The notes under the pieces are model-generated. The model saw only the letters and a list, made by a program, of their open reading frames with translations, made no database searches and was not told the origin of the DNA. DNA of 34,900 nucleotides from Planctomycetia bacterium (GTDB lineage Bacteria > Planctomycetota > Planctomycetia > Pirellulales > Thermoguttaceae): NCBI GenBank assembly GCA_030527015.1, contig JAUNBR010000046.1, positions 1-34,900 on the forward strand. Reading direction: 5' to 3'. The translations under genes were made by a program, and so were the position numbers. Positions 16,062 to 23,123 of the stretch are shown piece by piece (positions within the stretch are counted from its first letter, which is position 1; each line of letters begins with the position of its first letter).

Positions 16062-17201
16062 TTATCCCTGAATTTCCTTCCGATATTTCTCAAACTCCGC
16101 TAGATCTTTCTCCGTCACGCTGGGCGACGTTTCCGCCAAGGCAGTCTGAACATCCTCCGCCTGAATCGGAACCTGCGTCCCCATTTGAACTGCCCGCACA
16201 AAGGCCGGATCGATGATGCGATACACCAGACCGTTGATGTCCGCACCGCTGTAACCCTCCGTTTTCTCAACCAGTTCGGAAAAATTAATCGTCTCCACCC
16301 CAGGAAGCTCTCCCAGCTTTTGACGAAGCAAAAATTCTCGTGCCGCCGCGTCGGGAAGCGGAATGTAAATTTTCTCGCCGAACCGACCCGTCCGCACCGC
16401 CGCGGGATCCAAATCCCACGGACGATTCGTCGCTCCGATGAGCAGTAACTCTTCCGAACCTTTGGAAACACCATCCACCTGCGCCAAAAATTCCGGAATC
16501 ACCCGATTCATCACCGTGGAATTCCCACCCCGTTTGCACAAAAGTGCCTCCGCCTCGTCGAAAAAGAGGACCGACGGAGCTTTTTCCCGCGCTTTTTGGA
16601 ACAAATCCCGAAGATTCTGCTCCGCGTCTCCCACCCATTTACTTAAAATGGAGCTGGACTGCACGGTGAAAAACGGCAGATTCATTTCCCCGGCAATCGC
16701 CTTGGCCATCATCGTTTTGCCCGTTCCCGGAGGACCGTACATCATGATTCCCGCCCCCGCACGTCGATTGTAGGCCGCGGCAATTTCTGGATTCCGAAGC
16801 GGAAAAATGACTCGCTGCTGGATCAGCTCCTTGACCGAATCCAGCCCGGCAATATCCGCAAACGTTACGTCCGGACGCTCCGTAAGTTCCCACCGCGACG
16901 AATCTTCCGACTTCTCAGGCTCCCTCGACGCGGGAACGCTTTTCGATTTCTTTGCGTCGGAAACCGGCTTTTTCGCAGGTTTTGAGGAAGTTTGCCCGGT
17001 TTCCAACTGCAAGGCTAAATCCTGGACACGCCGGGCACGCGTCAGCCAATTTTGCTGTGCCGCTGGATCCGGGGCTTCTTTCGCAAGTTGATAAAGCAAT
17101 CGCGCAGATTTCAAAAAAGAAATCCTCGCCGTCTCGTTGTGCCCCGCATGAAAGGCGTCCATTCCTTTTTGAAAATGAAAAAAGTACATATCAGCTGGCA
17201 T
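16062..17201 (-). CDS. Vps4-like AAA ATPase with MIT-like N-terminal domain
   Basis: This 379-aa protein has full Vps4 architecture. Residues 1-67 form a MIT-like three-helix bundle (FQKGMDAFHAGHNETARISF, then LTRARRVQDLALQLE), and 70-105 is a linker. The AAA domain of the meiotic/Vps4 clade starts at DIAGLDSVKE (116-125). Walker A GPPGTGKT is at 156-163, the pore loop SKWVGDAE at 187-194, Walker B VLFFDEAE at 211-218, sensor 1 GATNRPW at 256-262, Arg fingers near R270 and R273, then EKIYIPLPD. A small helical domain EGYSGADI (315-322) follows. The C-terminal helix SPSVTEKDLAEFEKYRKEI closely matches the Vps4 ending. The Vps4 beta-domain insertion is absent. Walker B is DEAE rather than DEID. 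The start has AAAGGAGA. It is the first gene of the cluster, directly before the ESCRT-III gene. Confidence 0.92.
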   Translation of the reverse strand: MPADMYFFHFQKGMDAFHAGHNETARISFLKSARLLYQLAKEAPDPAAQQNWLTRARRVQDLALQLETGQTSSKPAKKPVSDAKKSKSVPASREPEKSEDSSRWELTERPDVTFADIAGLDSVKELIQQRVIFPLRNPEIAAAYNRRAGAGIMMYGPPGTGKTMMAKAIAGEMNLPFFTVQSSSILSKWVGDAEQNLRDLFQKAREKAPSVLFFDEAEALLCKRGGNSTVMNRVIPEFLAQVDGVSKGSEELLLIGATNRPWDLDPAAVRTGRFGEKIYIPLPDAAAREFLLRQKLGELPGVETINFSELVEKTEGYSGADINGLVYRIIDPAFVRAVQMGTQVPIQAEDVQTALAETSPSVTEKDLAEFEKYRKEIQG

Positions 17202-17222
17202 TTTTACTCTCCTTTTTTAGTT

Positions 17223-17252
17223 GTTCAAATCTGTTCAAATCTGATTAAATCT
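17223..17252 (-). promoter_or_regulatory. Three 10-bp direct repeats in the 5' leader of the Vps4-like gene
   Basis: GTTCAAATCT, GTTCAAATCT and GATTAAATCT follow each other without spacers, one helical turn each, between the proposed -10 box and the Shine-Dalgarno sequence. The placement suits an operator for a repressor, but similar simple repeats are found in many genomes without known function. Confidence 0.45.
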
Positions 17253-17264
17253 GTGTTAATATGA

Positions 17265-17293
17265 ATTGTACTAAATTACATTTGAAAAAACAA
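17265..17293 (-). promoter_or_regulatory. Candidate sigma-70 promoter of the ESCRT/Vps4 cluster
   Basis: On the minus strand TTGTTT (17288-17293) and TACAAT (17265-17270) are separated by exactly 17 bases. They lie about 65 bases upstream of the Vps4-like ATG. The -10 box has five of six consensus bases and the -35 box is weaker. Confidence 0.5.
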
Positions 17294-17670
17294 GAGATAC
17301 GGCTCAAATTTTTTAAAAAAATAAAAAATAAAAAAATTTTTTGTTGTACAAAATAGAAGATGGCCGTAAGGAAAATTGCCCGAAAGTTATTTTGAAAATC
17401 GAACACATGGGCCCCGCGAGAAAAAGAAGGCTACAAGACCCATAAAGCAAAGAATATGGGTACGAAAACTGAATCGCGTTTTGCGTGGCCCAGGCGATCA
17501 TTCATGCGATATGATCGGACGTGAGAAGTGGCTCGGATAAATATTACGCTTGCCACGCCACACCGGTCGGAATGCAGCGAAGGTGCGGAAGAGGAAAAAA
17601 GAGGACGGCACGCCCGCACTTCCCCTGACGGGAAGGTGTATCTGCCAACGAACCGAAGTGAGTGGAAAGT

Positions 17671-17780
17671 TTTATTGCCGATACACGATAAAATTACTCG
17701 CTGTATCGGCATTTTTGTTCTGCTGAAAATGCCGGGCTGTTAGATCTGCAGAAAACGGAAATTGAAAGTGGAATCAGTAT
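17671..17780 (+). repeat. Dispersed palindromic element, copy 3
   Basis: It has CCGATACACGATAAAATTAC, then CGGCATTTTTGTTCTGCTG, AAAATGCCGGG and GGAAATTGAAAGTGGAATC ending in AGTAT. It is the first copy to the right of the ESCRT cluster. Confidence 0.75.
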
Positions 17781-17827
17781 TCGCCGACGACTGCCACTCC
17801 CCCAGGAGCCGTGGGCGGACGGAGGGT

Positions 17828-17931
17828 GCAGTCCGTAGTTTCGGAGAGAAAGAGGAGATTAAAAGAACAGCGCGCGCATGATTAATCCGGGCGTAGTGCG
17901 TAGTTTCGGAGAGCAAGAGTGCTCTCCCTCC
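17828..17931 (+). repeat. Two copies of the GTAGTTTCGG-hairpin repeat
   Basis: GCAGTCCGTAGTTTCGGAGAG at 17828-17848 and GTGCGTAGTTTCGG at 17896-17909. The second runs into the perfect hairpin GGAGAGCA-AGAG-TGCTCTCC (17908-17927). The same unit is downstream of STK1 in the opposite orientation. Confidence 0.65.
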
Positions 17932-17995
17932 AGGTTACGCAGCTTCTGGCAAAATTCCAGGCAGTCGTCCTAACTCACTTTCTCCACAGGGAGAT
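17932..17995 (-). pseudogene. Decayed fragment of an FGE-like domain gene
   Basis: About 64 bases match the part of STK1 and STK2 that encodes the segment around ENVSWHDCQKFCQKL. Shared blocks include AGGTTACGCAG, GGCAGTCGT and TCCACAGGGAGAT. Scattered substitutions and the absence of any flanking domain show that it is a relic of a third copy. Confidence 0.75.
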
Positions 17996-18149
17996 TTATA
18001 TTCATACTATTTTGGATTTTCACTTTTAAAACCGCTGCTGGAACGATGTACCACGGCGTCTGTGTTCTCGTGAAAATGGAAATTTAAACGAGAACCGGTA
18101 TGAAGGAAAATTAGTATGAAGTGGAATTTGTTTGGCAGAAAGCGCGGTT

Positions 18150-18377
18150 TTATGAGTGTACCTGGGTGTGGTTTTGTAATACCAGTTCGGCGTCTTTACA
18201 GATGCGGCGGAGTGTTTCCTGGGCTAACTGTTTATAGTAATATCGTGAAAGGTTTCCACAGATGCATAATCCGTCGGCGGTTTCCTGGATGGTCAGTTGC
18301 CGTAATTCTTCGATCGGGCTTTTTCGTAACATACTGGCGGCGCGTAGGGCAGCGTCTGAAACTAAAATGGTTGACAT
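18150..18377 (-). CDS. Small BON-like domain protein
   Basis: This is a 75-aa protein. From residue 20 (SPIEELRQLTIQETADGLCI) to the end it follows the pattern of planctomycetal small BON-like proteins: a short helix, a strand with x-x-x-D-G-x-x-I-x-G, then LSRYYYKQLAQETLRRI and a final strand VLQN. BON domains often bind phospholipid or mediate envelope association, but this protein has no signal peptide, so its location is unclear. AAGGAGAA lies eight bases before the ATG and strongly supports the gene. It is monocistronic, on the same strand as the cluster but about 950 bp upstream of it. Confidence 0.75.
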   Translation of the reverse strand: MSTILVSDAALRAASMLRKSPIEELRQLTIQETADGLCICGNLSRYYYKQLAQETLRRICKDAELVLQNHTQVHS

Positions 18378-18424
18378 GACCGTTCTCCTTCATTATGTTA
18401 AAAGGTAAGAGTAAAAAGGGAATG

Positions 18425-18529
18425 TATACTGGTTCCAATTTAAAATTTCGTTTTGTGCGGCTCTAAAAGCAGGCTTTTTCAGCGAAGCAAAAAGCCGGTG
18501 AAGCTAAATTTTATAATGTATCGGGTATA
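18425..18529 (-). repeat. Dispersed palindromic element, copy 4
   Basis: It starts TATACTGGTTCCAATTTAAA and ends ATGTATCGGGTATAA, with core GCTTTTTCAGCGAAGC. It lies just upstream of the BON-like gene. Confidence 0.8.
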
Positions 18530-18579
18530 ATATACCTGTCTGACAGAAATTCACGTTTTAGGGCAGGAAAAAATACTTT

Positions 18580-18679
18580 TATACTCGATGCACGATAAAA
18601 TTCTGCTTTTCCGGCATTTCGCTGAAAATGCTTGCGTTCAGAGACGCAGAAAATGGAAATTTAAAGTGGAATCAGTATA
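18580..18679 (+). repeat. Dispersed palindromic element, copy 5
   Basis: It starts TATACTCGATGCACGATAAA and ends TTAAAGTGGAATCAGTATA. It is only about 50 bp from copy 4 and in the opposite orientation. Confidence 0.8.
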
Positions 18680-18725
18680 TGTAATTTTATGTTCAGTGCA
18701 AAATATTTTTGCTTTCCGCTGATTT

Positions 18726-18829
18726 TATACCCGATAATGATAAAATTCCGATTTTCCGACTTTTTGCGTCGCACGAAAATGCCTGCGTTCAGAGGCGCAG
18801 AAAATGGAAAATTAAAGTAAAGCCAGGAT
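18726..18829 (+). repeat. Dispersed palindromic element, copy 6
   Basis: It starts TATACCCGATAATGATAAAA. The core has GAAAATGCCTGCGTTCAG, and the right arm GAAAATTAAAGTAAAGCCAG is slightly decayed. Confidence 0.75.
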
Positions 18830-19045
18830 GTGATGCACGATAAACTCTTACATAAAATGGAAACTGGTACCAGAGTATAAAAAAGAAAATTCGGAAAGAA
18901 AATTAAATTGCCGCTGTCCTATTTAGTATATTTTTAAGGTCAAGCGTTTTTAAAATCCATGTTTTTAGAATGGATTTTGTGCGATTAATTATTTGGTGAT
19001 TCGCGTCACCTTTAAATAAAGATTCATTCTTCACACGTTATTTTT

Positions 19046-19151
19046 TATATCCGATCCACGATAAAATTCCGTGTTCTCGGTATTTTGCGTCGCACGAAAA
19101 AGCCTGCTTCGAGAGGCGCAGAAGACGGAAATTTAAGGTGGAACCAGTATA
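19046..19151 (+). repeat. Dispersed palindromic element, copy 7
   Basis: It starts TATATCCGATCCACGATAAA and ends TTTAAGGTGGAACCAGTATA. The sequence between copies 6 and 7 shows no gene. Confidence 0.75.
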
Positions 19152-19255
19152 AAAGTATCAGAAGATAACAGTTTCTAAATGACAAAATATGATTTAAATA
19201 AAAAGCAGAAAACGAATGTTTCTCCGGAATGGATTTTCATTTAGGAGTTCAAAAA

Positions 19256-20254
19256 TTATTCAGGCACGGAAACCTGCTCTCGGTCACTGCGATTTCCTAA
19301 ATAGGAGTGAATTTCTGGGTCTATTTTATAAGTAATCCACTGGACGGAACCGTCTACCATGGAGATACCAAAAGAGTTAAAATGACAGCTGCCGAAAATT
19401 TTCTGGTTACTTACACCCTCACGGTCCTGCTGAGGCCGATAATTATTTGTGCTACTATAAAAATAAGTGGCACGATGATTGTCGTTATCGTATCCGCTGT
19501 AAACACATTCATTATCTCCATCATCCATACCCGTTAAATATTCGGAGGGCATTAAATATTTTTCTCCTATTAAGTAGGTGTTGGACAGACCGTCAAAAAT
19601 GTCCCCCTCACGAACGCTGCTGTGATGAAAGATGATGCCCGTCTGTTTACCACCCGCTGCGTCAGGCCAGGCGCGAGAAAGCTCATATTCCACTCCTTTA
19701 CTGAAAGTGGAAGGCGTGTCGGTATTCTGGTTATTTTCATTAGAGCCACAATTTGCGGCATAATCTGTTTTTAGAACTAATTCTTCTTTCGTAATGTTCG
19801 TGTTTTGTGTTAAATCCACTTCGAGAGGGTAAATGCCCTGCGGACGTCTGGAAGGACAGTAAAAAATGTCGATACTTGACATACTGCAGCTACGGGCGCC
19901 ATCTTTCTGAGTGTTCGTAATTTCATCCAGTTTAAAATCCTGCCCTAATGTGGCTAAATGCGACTGATCAAGATATGATAAAAGCTGGTAAGCCCAGCTT
20001 CCGGGCTGTTTTTCACCGTAACCCCGATCAGGATCACCGACAAATTTATTATTCCATCCGCCAGAGGGATACCGTTTATTCATGGACTCCCCTGTCGTGA
20101 CCGCCAGGGCGAGATTTTTTATATGGTTACCACAAGTTGTACGGCGCGCCGATTCTCGTACGCCGTTTATTGCTGGCATCATTAGACCCATTAAAAGACC
20201 AATAATCGCGATTACCACCAGTAATTCCACGAGTGTAAACCCATGCCTGCGCAT
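19256..20254 (-). CDS. DUF1559 family pseudopilin-like protein
   Basis: This is a 332-aa secreted or pilin-like protein of the DUF1559 family, which is strongly expanded in Planctomycetes. The N-terminus is a type IV prepilin signal, [19 protein letters not shown], with the conserved Phe and Glu5 after the Gly cleavage site and one hydrophobic helix. The body contains the family's YPSGGWN and PDRGYG motifs. The C-terminus has the H-x9-DG motif (His followed nine residues later by Asp-Gly, in [12 protein letters not shown]) and [14 protein letters not shown] precedes the ATG. Its role is not established; it is likely exported and surface or periplasmic. The neighbour at 20595-21635 is a paralogue on the same strand, separated by a 340-bp spacer with two repeat copies. 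Confidence 0.95.
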   Translation of the reverse strand: MRRHGFTLVELLVVIAIIGLLMGLMMPAINGVRESARRTTCGNHIKNLALAVTTGESMNKRYPSGGWNNKFVGDPDRGYGEKQPGSWAYQLLSYLDQSHLATLGQDFKLDEITNTQKDGARSCSMSSIDIFYCPSRRPQGIYPLEVDLTQNTNITKEELVLKTDYAANCGSNENNQNTDTPSTFSKGVEYELSRAWPDAAGGKQTGIIFHHSSVREGDIFDGLSNTYLIGEKYLMPSEYLTGMDDGDNECVYSGYDNDNHRATYFYSSTNNYRPQQDREGVSNQKIFGSCHFNSFGISMVDGSVQWITYKIDPEIHSYLGNRSDREQVSVPE

Positions 20255-20341
20255 TTTAAATTCTCCTTTTTTTCCTGCTGTGTAATAAATTAAAGGTTTT
20301 TAAGGGACAGTCTGACTATTTTTGAGGATATAAAGAAATTT

Positions 20342-20443
20342 TATACCCGGAACACCTAAAATTCTGCTTCCCACAATATTTTTCACTAAAAATTTCTGTT
20401 TTGGAACTACATAAAACAGAAATTAAAAAGAGAGCCAGTATAT
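20342..20443 (+). repeat. Dispersed palindromic element, copy 8
   Basis: It starts TATACCCGGAACACCTAAAA and ends AAAGAGAGCCAGTATA. It is more diverged in the core than other copies and lies between the two DUF1559 genes. Confidence 0.65.
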
Positions 20444-20455
20444 TTTTTCGGTATT

Positions 20456-20547
20456 TTGGGTATTCGATACACAGTGAAATTTTATTTCTCCATATTTTCA
20501 GCGAAGTAAAATGACGGAGAGGTTTAATTTTATAGTGTATCAGATAA
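20456..20547. repeat. Dispersed palindromic element, copy 9, with two left-type arms
   Basis: Both ends look like the left arm: GATACACAGTGAAATTTTAT at one end and AATTTTATAGTGTATCAGAT at the other. The core is ATATTTTCAGCGAAGTAAAATG. Confidence 0.6.
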
Positions 20548-20594
20548 AACGAAAATTTATCAGAAAGTAAAAAAATCGGGTGTGGGAGGGAGTT

Positions 20595-21635
20595 TTATGG
20601 TTCAGGAATCTGGAAAGTCTGCCGGTCATGCCGATTTCCAAGATAACTGTGAATAATTGGATCGATTTCATAACTCATCCAGCGGACGCTTCCGTCCCCG
20701 AAGGCCATACTAAATAAGGCGAAGTGAGCACTGCCAAAATGAGTTGTAATACTATAACCTTTTTGATCCTGAATTGGCTTGAAATGATTGTTGGCGTCTT
20801 TATAATAGCAAGAACGGTGCGAATCATTATCGTAACCGGAAAAAGCTGTTTCGTTATCACCACCGTCAGAACCATCTAAATATTTATCAGGATTTAAGTA
20901 TTTTTCTCCCATTAAATAAGTGTTGGTCATACCGTCAATTACCTGAGCGTCACTGATCATACTGCAAAAATAGATGAGGCCATTTAACTCAGGAGTAAAG
21001 GGCCAGTTATTTTGGGCTTCATAATTTGCGCCCTGTGAAAAACTGGTAACGATTGTTTTCGTTTCCACGCCAGCATAAGAATTTCCGGTGTCTGCTTTAA
21101 TGGAGCCGTGGTGAGAACCAGCGTTCGCGGCATAATCTGTTTTGGCGACTTTTGTCGAATTTTTAACGAAGGTGGCATTTAATGTTAGACCGCTGTCGGC
21201 ACCAAAATGGTATCCGACTGGCTGACGGCGGGAAGGGCAGTGAAAAATAGGAATCGGAGTCTCTGCACAGCGAGTGGCGCCGTCTTTTTGTTGAGAGGTA
21301 ATATTCGCGACGTCCGCATCTTCGCCCATACGGGATAAACCCAGCTGGTCTATATAAGGGAGGATCGAATAAATCCAAGAGCCGGGCTGTGATGTGCCAT
21401 ATCCACGGTCTGGATCTCCAGTAAAATTATATCCCCAGCCACCAGAAGGGAGTGCTTCATGACGTGACTCTCCCATCAGGCATCCTTTGGCCAGCTGATC
21501 TAAATGCCTCTGACAAAGCATGCGTCGGGCGGTTTCACGCGCACGGCCCACCGCAGGTAATGCTAAAGCCATTAACATTCCGATGATCGTAATGACGACA
21601 AGTAATTCCACGAGTGTAAAAGCAGGTCTTTTCAT
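20595..21635 (-). CDS. DUF1559 family pseudopilin-like protein (paralogue)
   Basis: This 346-aa paralogue of the neighbouring DUF1559 gene has the prepilin N-terminus [19 protein letters not shown], the [19 protein letters not shown] region, and the C-terminal H-x9-DG motif in HFALFSMAFGDG, followed by [11 protein letters not shown]. Cleavage here would be after Ala rather than the usual Gly, which is tolerated by some prepilin peptidases. AAAGGAAA lies a few bases before the ATG. Both proteins share middle regions with Ser- and Asn-rich stretches and conserved Cys pairs, suggesting a common fold. The two genes are probably tandem duplicates that have diverged widely at the DNA level. Confidence 0.95.
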   Translation of the reverse strand: MKRPAFTLVELLVVITIIGMLMALALPAVGRARETARRMLCQRHLDQLAKGCLMGESRHEALPSGGWGYNFTGDPDRGYGTSQPGSWIYSILPYIDQLGLSRMGEDADVANITSQQKDGATRCAETPIPIFHCPSRRQPVGYHFGADSGLTLNATFVKNSTKVAKTDYAANAGSHHGSIKADTGNSYAGVETKTIVTSFSQGANYEAQNNWPFTPELNGLIYFCSMISDAQVIDGMTNTYLMGEKYLNPDKYLDGSDGGDNETAFSGYDNDSHRSCYYKDANNHFKPIQDQKGYSITTHFGSAHFALFSMAFGDGSVRWMSYEIDPIIHSYLGNRHDRQTFQIPEP

Positions 21636-21734
21636 TATTTTCCTTTAATGCCCATATGGGGGAATAAGTGTGACTGGATTTATTGTGCTCGACACACGAT
21701 AAATGTTTCTGATTTTCTGGTATGTTATACCAGG

Positions 21735-21853
21735 AGACACTATGAATTTCTGCTTCTCTTGTCTGCCGACAGGCCAGTATTTTGCTTCCTGCCAGCCTAA
21801 AATGCCTGCTTTTAGAGCCGCACAAAACGGAAAGTTAAAGTGAAACCAGTATA
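21735..21853 (+). repeat. Dispersed palindromic element, copy 10, with nested palindrome
   Basis: The right half (AAAATGCCTGC, AGAGCCGCACAAAACGG, AGTGAAACCAGTATA) is clear. The left half contains the extra inverted repeat CTGTC-or-TGTCTGCCGACAGGCC near 21760-21776. Confidence 0.65.
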
Positions 21854-22454
21854 ACTAAAAAATATCTGATTTTCTGTTCGTATAAACAGTTGTCGGTCTG
21901 CCCGATTAAAATGTTAGGTACGAACTGAGATTTAAGGTAAAATTCGGTATATGATACGGGTAATATCTATACATATGAATGTGTGAGTGAAATTCAGAAA
22001 CAGAACCGGCAAAAATAAATGATGAGGTTCTGTTTTAGGTTTCTGTTTTACACAGTTATGAAAACTGGTGTTATTAAATTCCGAAGAAACATAAATTCAT
22101 AATCGTGCCTGGTATAAAAACTAATAATATAATAATATAAGGAACCTTTCTCATTACGTTTTTTATTCTCTAAAAGTTTCTTTTGACATGAGATTCCTTG
22201 GAGGGGAAATAATCATTTTATATCTGAAACATTAAAAAATGATTCACGTTTAATATTTCTGTTTCGCAGGAATACGGCCTTCTGGAATCACGTGAAATGG
22301 AAATAAAATTAATCAGAAGATACCTCATTACGATTATTATTTCTCATTACTCCAAAAAAATCAAGAGAAACTTCGTGTAATTTACTTAAAAAATAAAAAA
22401 TATTTTATACGGGATGTAATGTTTATGTATCTGAAACACTAAAATTTTAATTTT
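21854..22454. other. AT-rich spacer with no recognised feature
   Basis: About 600 bases of AT-rich sequence upstream of the second DUF1559 gene. I see no ORF of convincing composition, no RNA gene and no good promoter. Confidence 0.5.
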
Positions 22455-22556
22455 GTACCCGATATACTATAAAATTCTCTTTTCCGACATTTTTGTTTCG
22501 CTGAAAATGCCTGCTCTCAGAACTGCGTAAAACGGGAATTTAAGGAGAATCTGTCT
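22455..22556 (+). repeat. Dispersed palindromic element, copy 11
   Basis: It starts GTACCCGATATACTATAAAA. The core has TTTCGCTGAAAATGCC and the right arm is GGGAATTTAAGGAGAATC. Confidence 0.75.
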
Positions 22557-22660
22557 AAAGATTCTGAATGCTGAAAATATTCTCTGAATAAACTAAACAA
22601 AAATTAATTTTGAAATAAGTACAAAGAATGGTGTATATTTTGTACACAGCACGTATAATG

Positions 22661-22785
22661 TTATCCCTGATGCACTATAAAATTCCGTTTCTTCTGTCTG
22701 CCGACAGGCCGGCCAGGATTTATGCTTCGCTGAAAATGTCTGCTTTAGAGCCGCGCAAAAAGGAAATTTAAACGAGAATCAGTAC
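22661..22785 (+). repeat. Dispersed palindromic element, copy 12, with nested palindrome
   Basis: It starts TTATCCCTGATGCACTATAA and ends TTTAAACGAGAATCAGTAC. A second palindrome, TGTCTGCCGACAGGCCGG, is inserted in the left arm near 22696-22713, making this copy about 20 bp longer than usual. Confidence 0.75.
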
Positions 22786-22974
22786 AAGAGGAAAATAGGA
22801 AAATATATAAATTTTGGCCTTTCATTTTTTAGAAAAATATAATATGGTCATATGTTATTAAAGTTTTTTTATTTTCATTTTGTGCGGTTATGATGAAGAA
22901 GTTCGTATGAATGGTGTGAAAACAAAAAAATGAAATTTTGTAGATTCGGATATAAAATTTATTGTGACGGTTTA

Positions 22975-23096
22975 TTTGTGCCCGATGTGCTATAAATTTT
23001 TGCTTCTCCGGCATTTTTGTTTTGCTAAAAATGCATGTTTTCAGAACCGTCTTTTAGAACCGTAAAAAATGGAAATTTAAACGAGAACCAGGTATA
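22975..23096 (+). repeat. Dispersed palindromic element, copy 13
   Basis: It starts GTGCCCGATGTGCTATAAAT and ends TTTAAACGAGAACCAGGTAT. Part of the right arm (AGAACCGT) is duplicated. It ends about 28 bp before the DUF1571 gene and may overlap its promoter. Confidence 0.75.
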
Positions 23097-23123
23097 TTAT
23101 AAAATTCAGGATTTTATGACGTT

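Larger units (their letters stand above)
17294..18149. other. Scrap zone beyond the cluster, no intact gene
   Basis: Contents from left to right: an AT-rich stretch (17294-17400), a segment without recognisable coding potential (17400-17670), a dispersed palindrome (17671-17780), two copies of the GTAGTTTCGG-hairpin repeat, an FGE-domain fragment (17932-17995), and a right-end fragment of the palindrome at about 18074-18101. I see no reverse transcriptase and no DGR template repeat here. Confidence 0.6.

Noticed and set aside
17431..17712. A 93-codon open frame on the minus strand in the scrap zone
   Set aside because: It has no Shine-Dalgarno, an atypical composition and overlaps the dispersed palindrome, and I recognise no domain.
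17780..18150. Possible DGR template repeat or reverse-transcriptase remnant next to the FGE relic
   Set aside because: The relic covers the middle of the FGE domain, not the variable region. No adenine-rich counterpart of the anchor sequence and no YxDD-type coding remnant is present.
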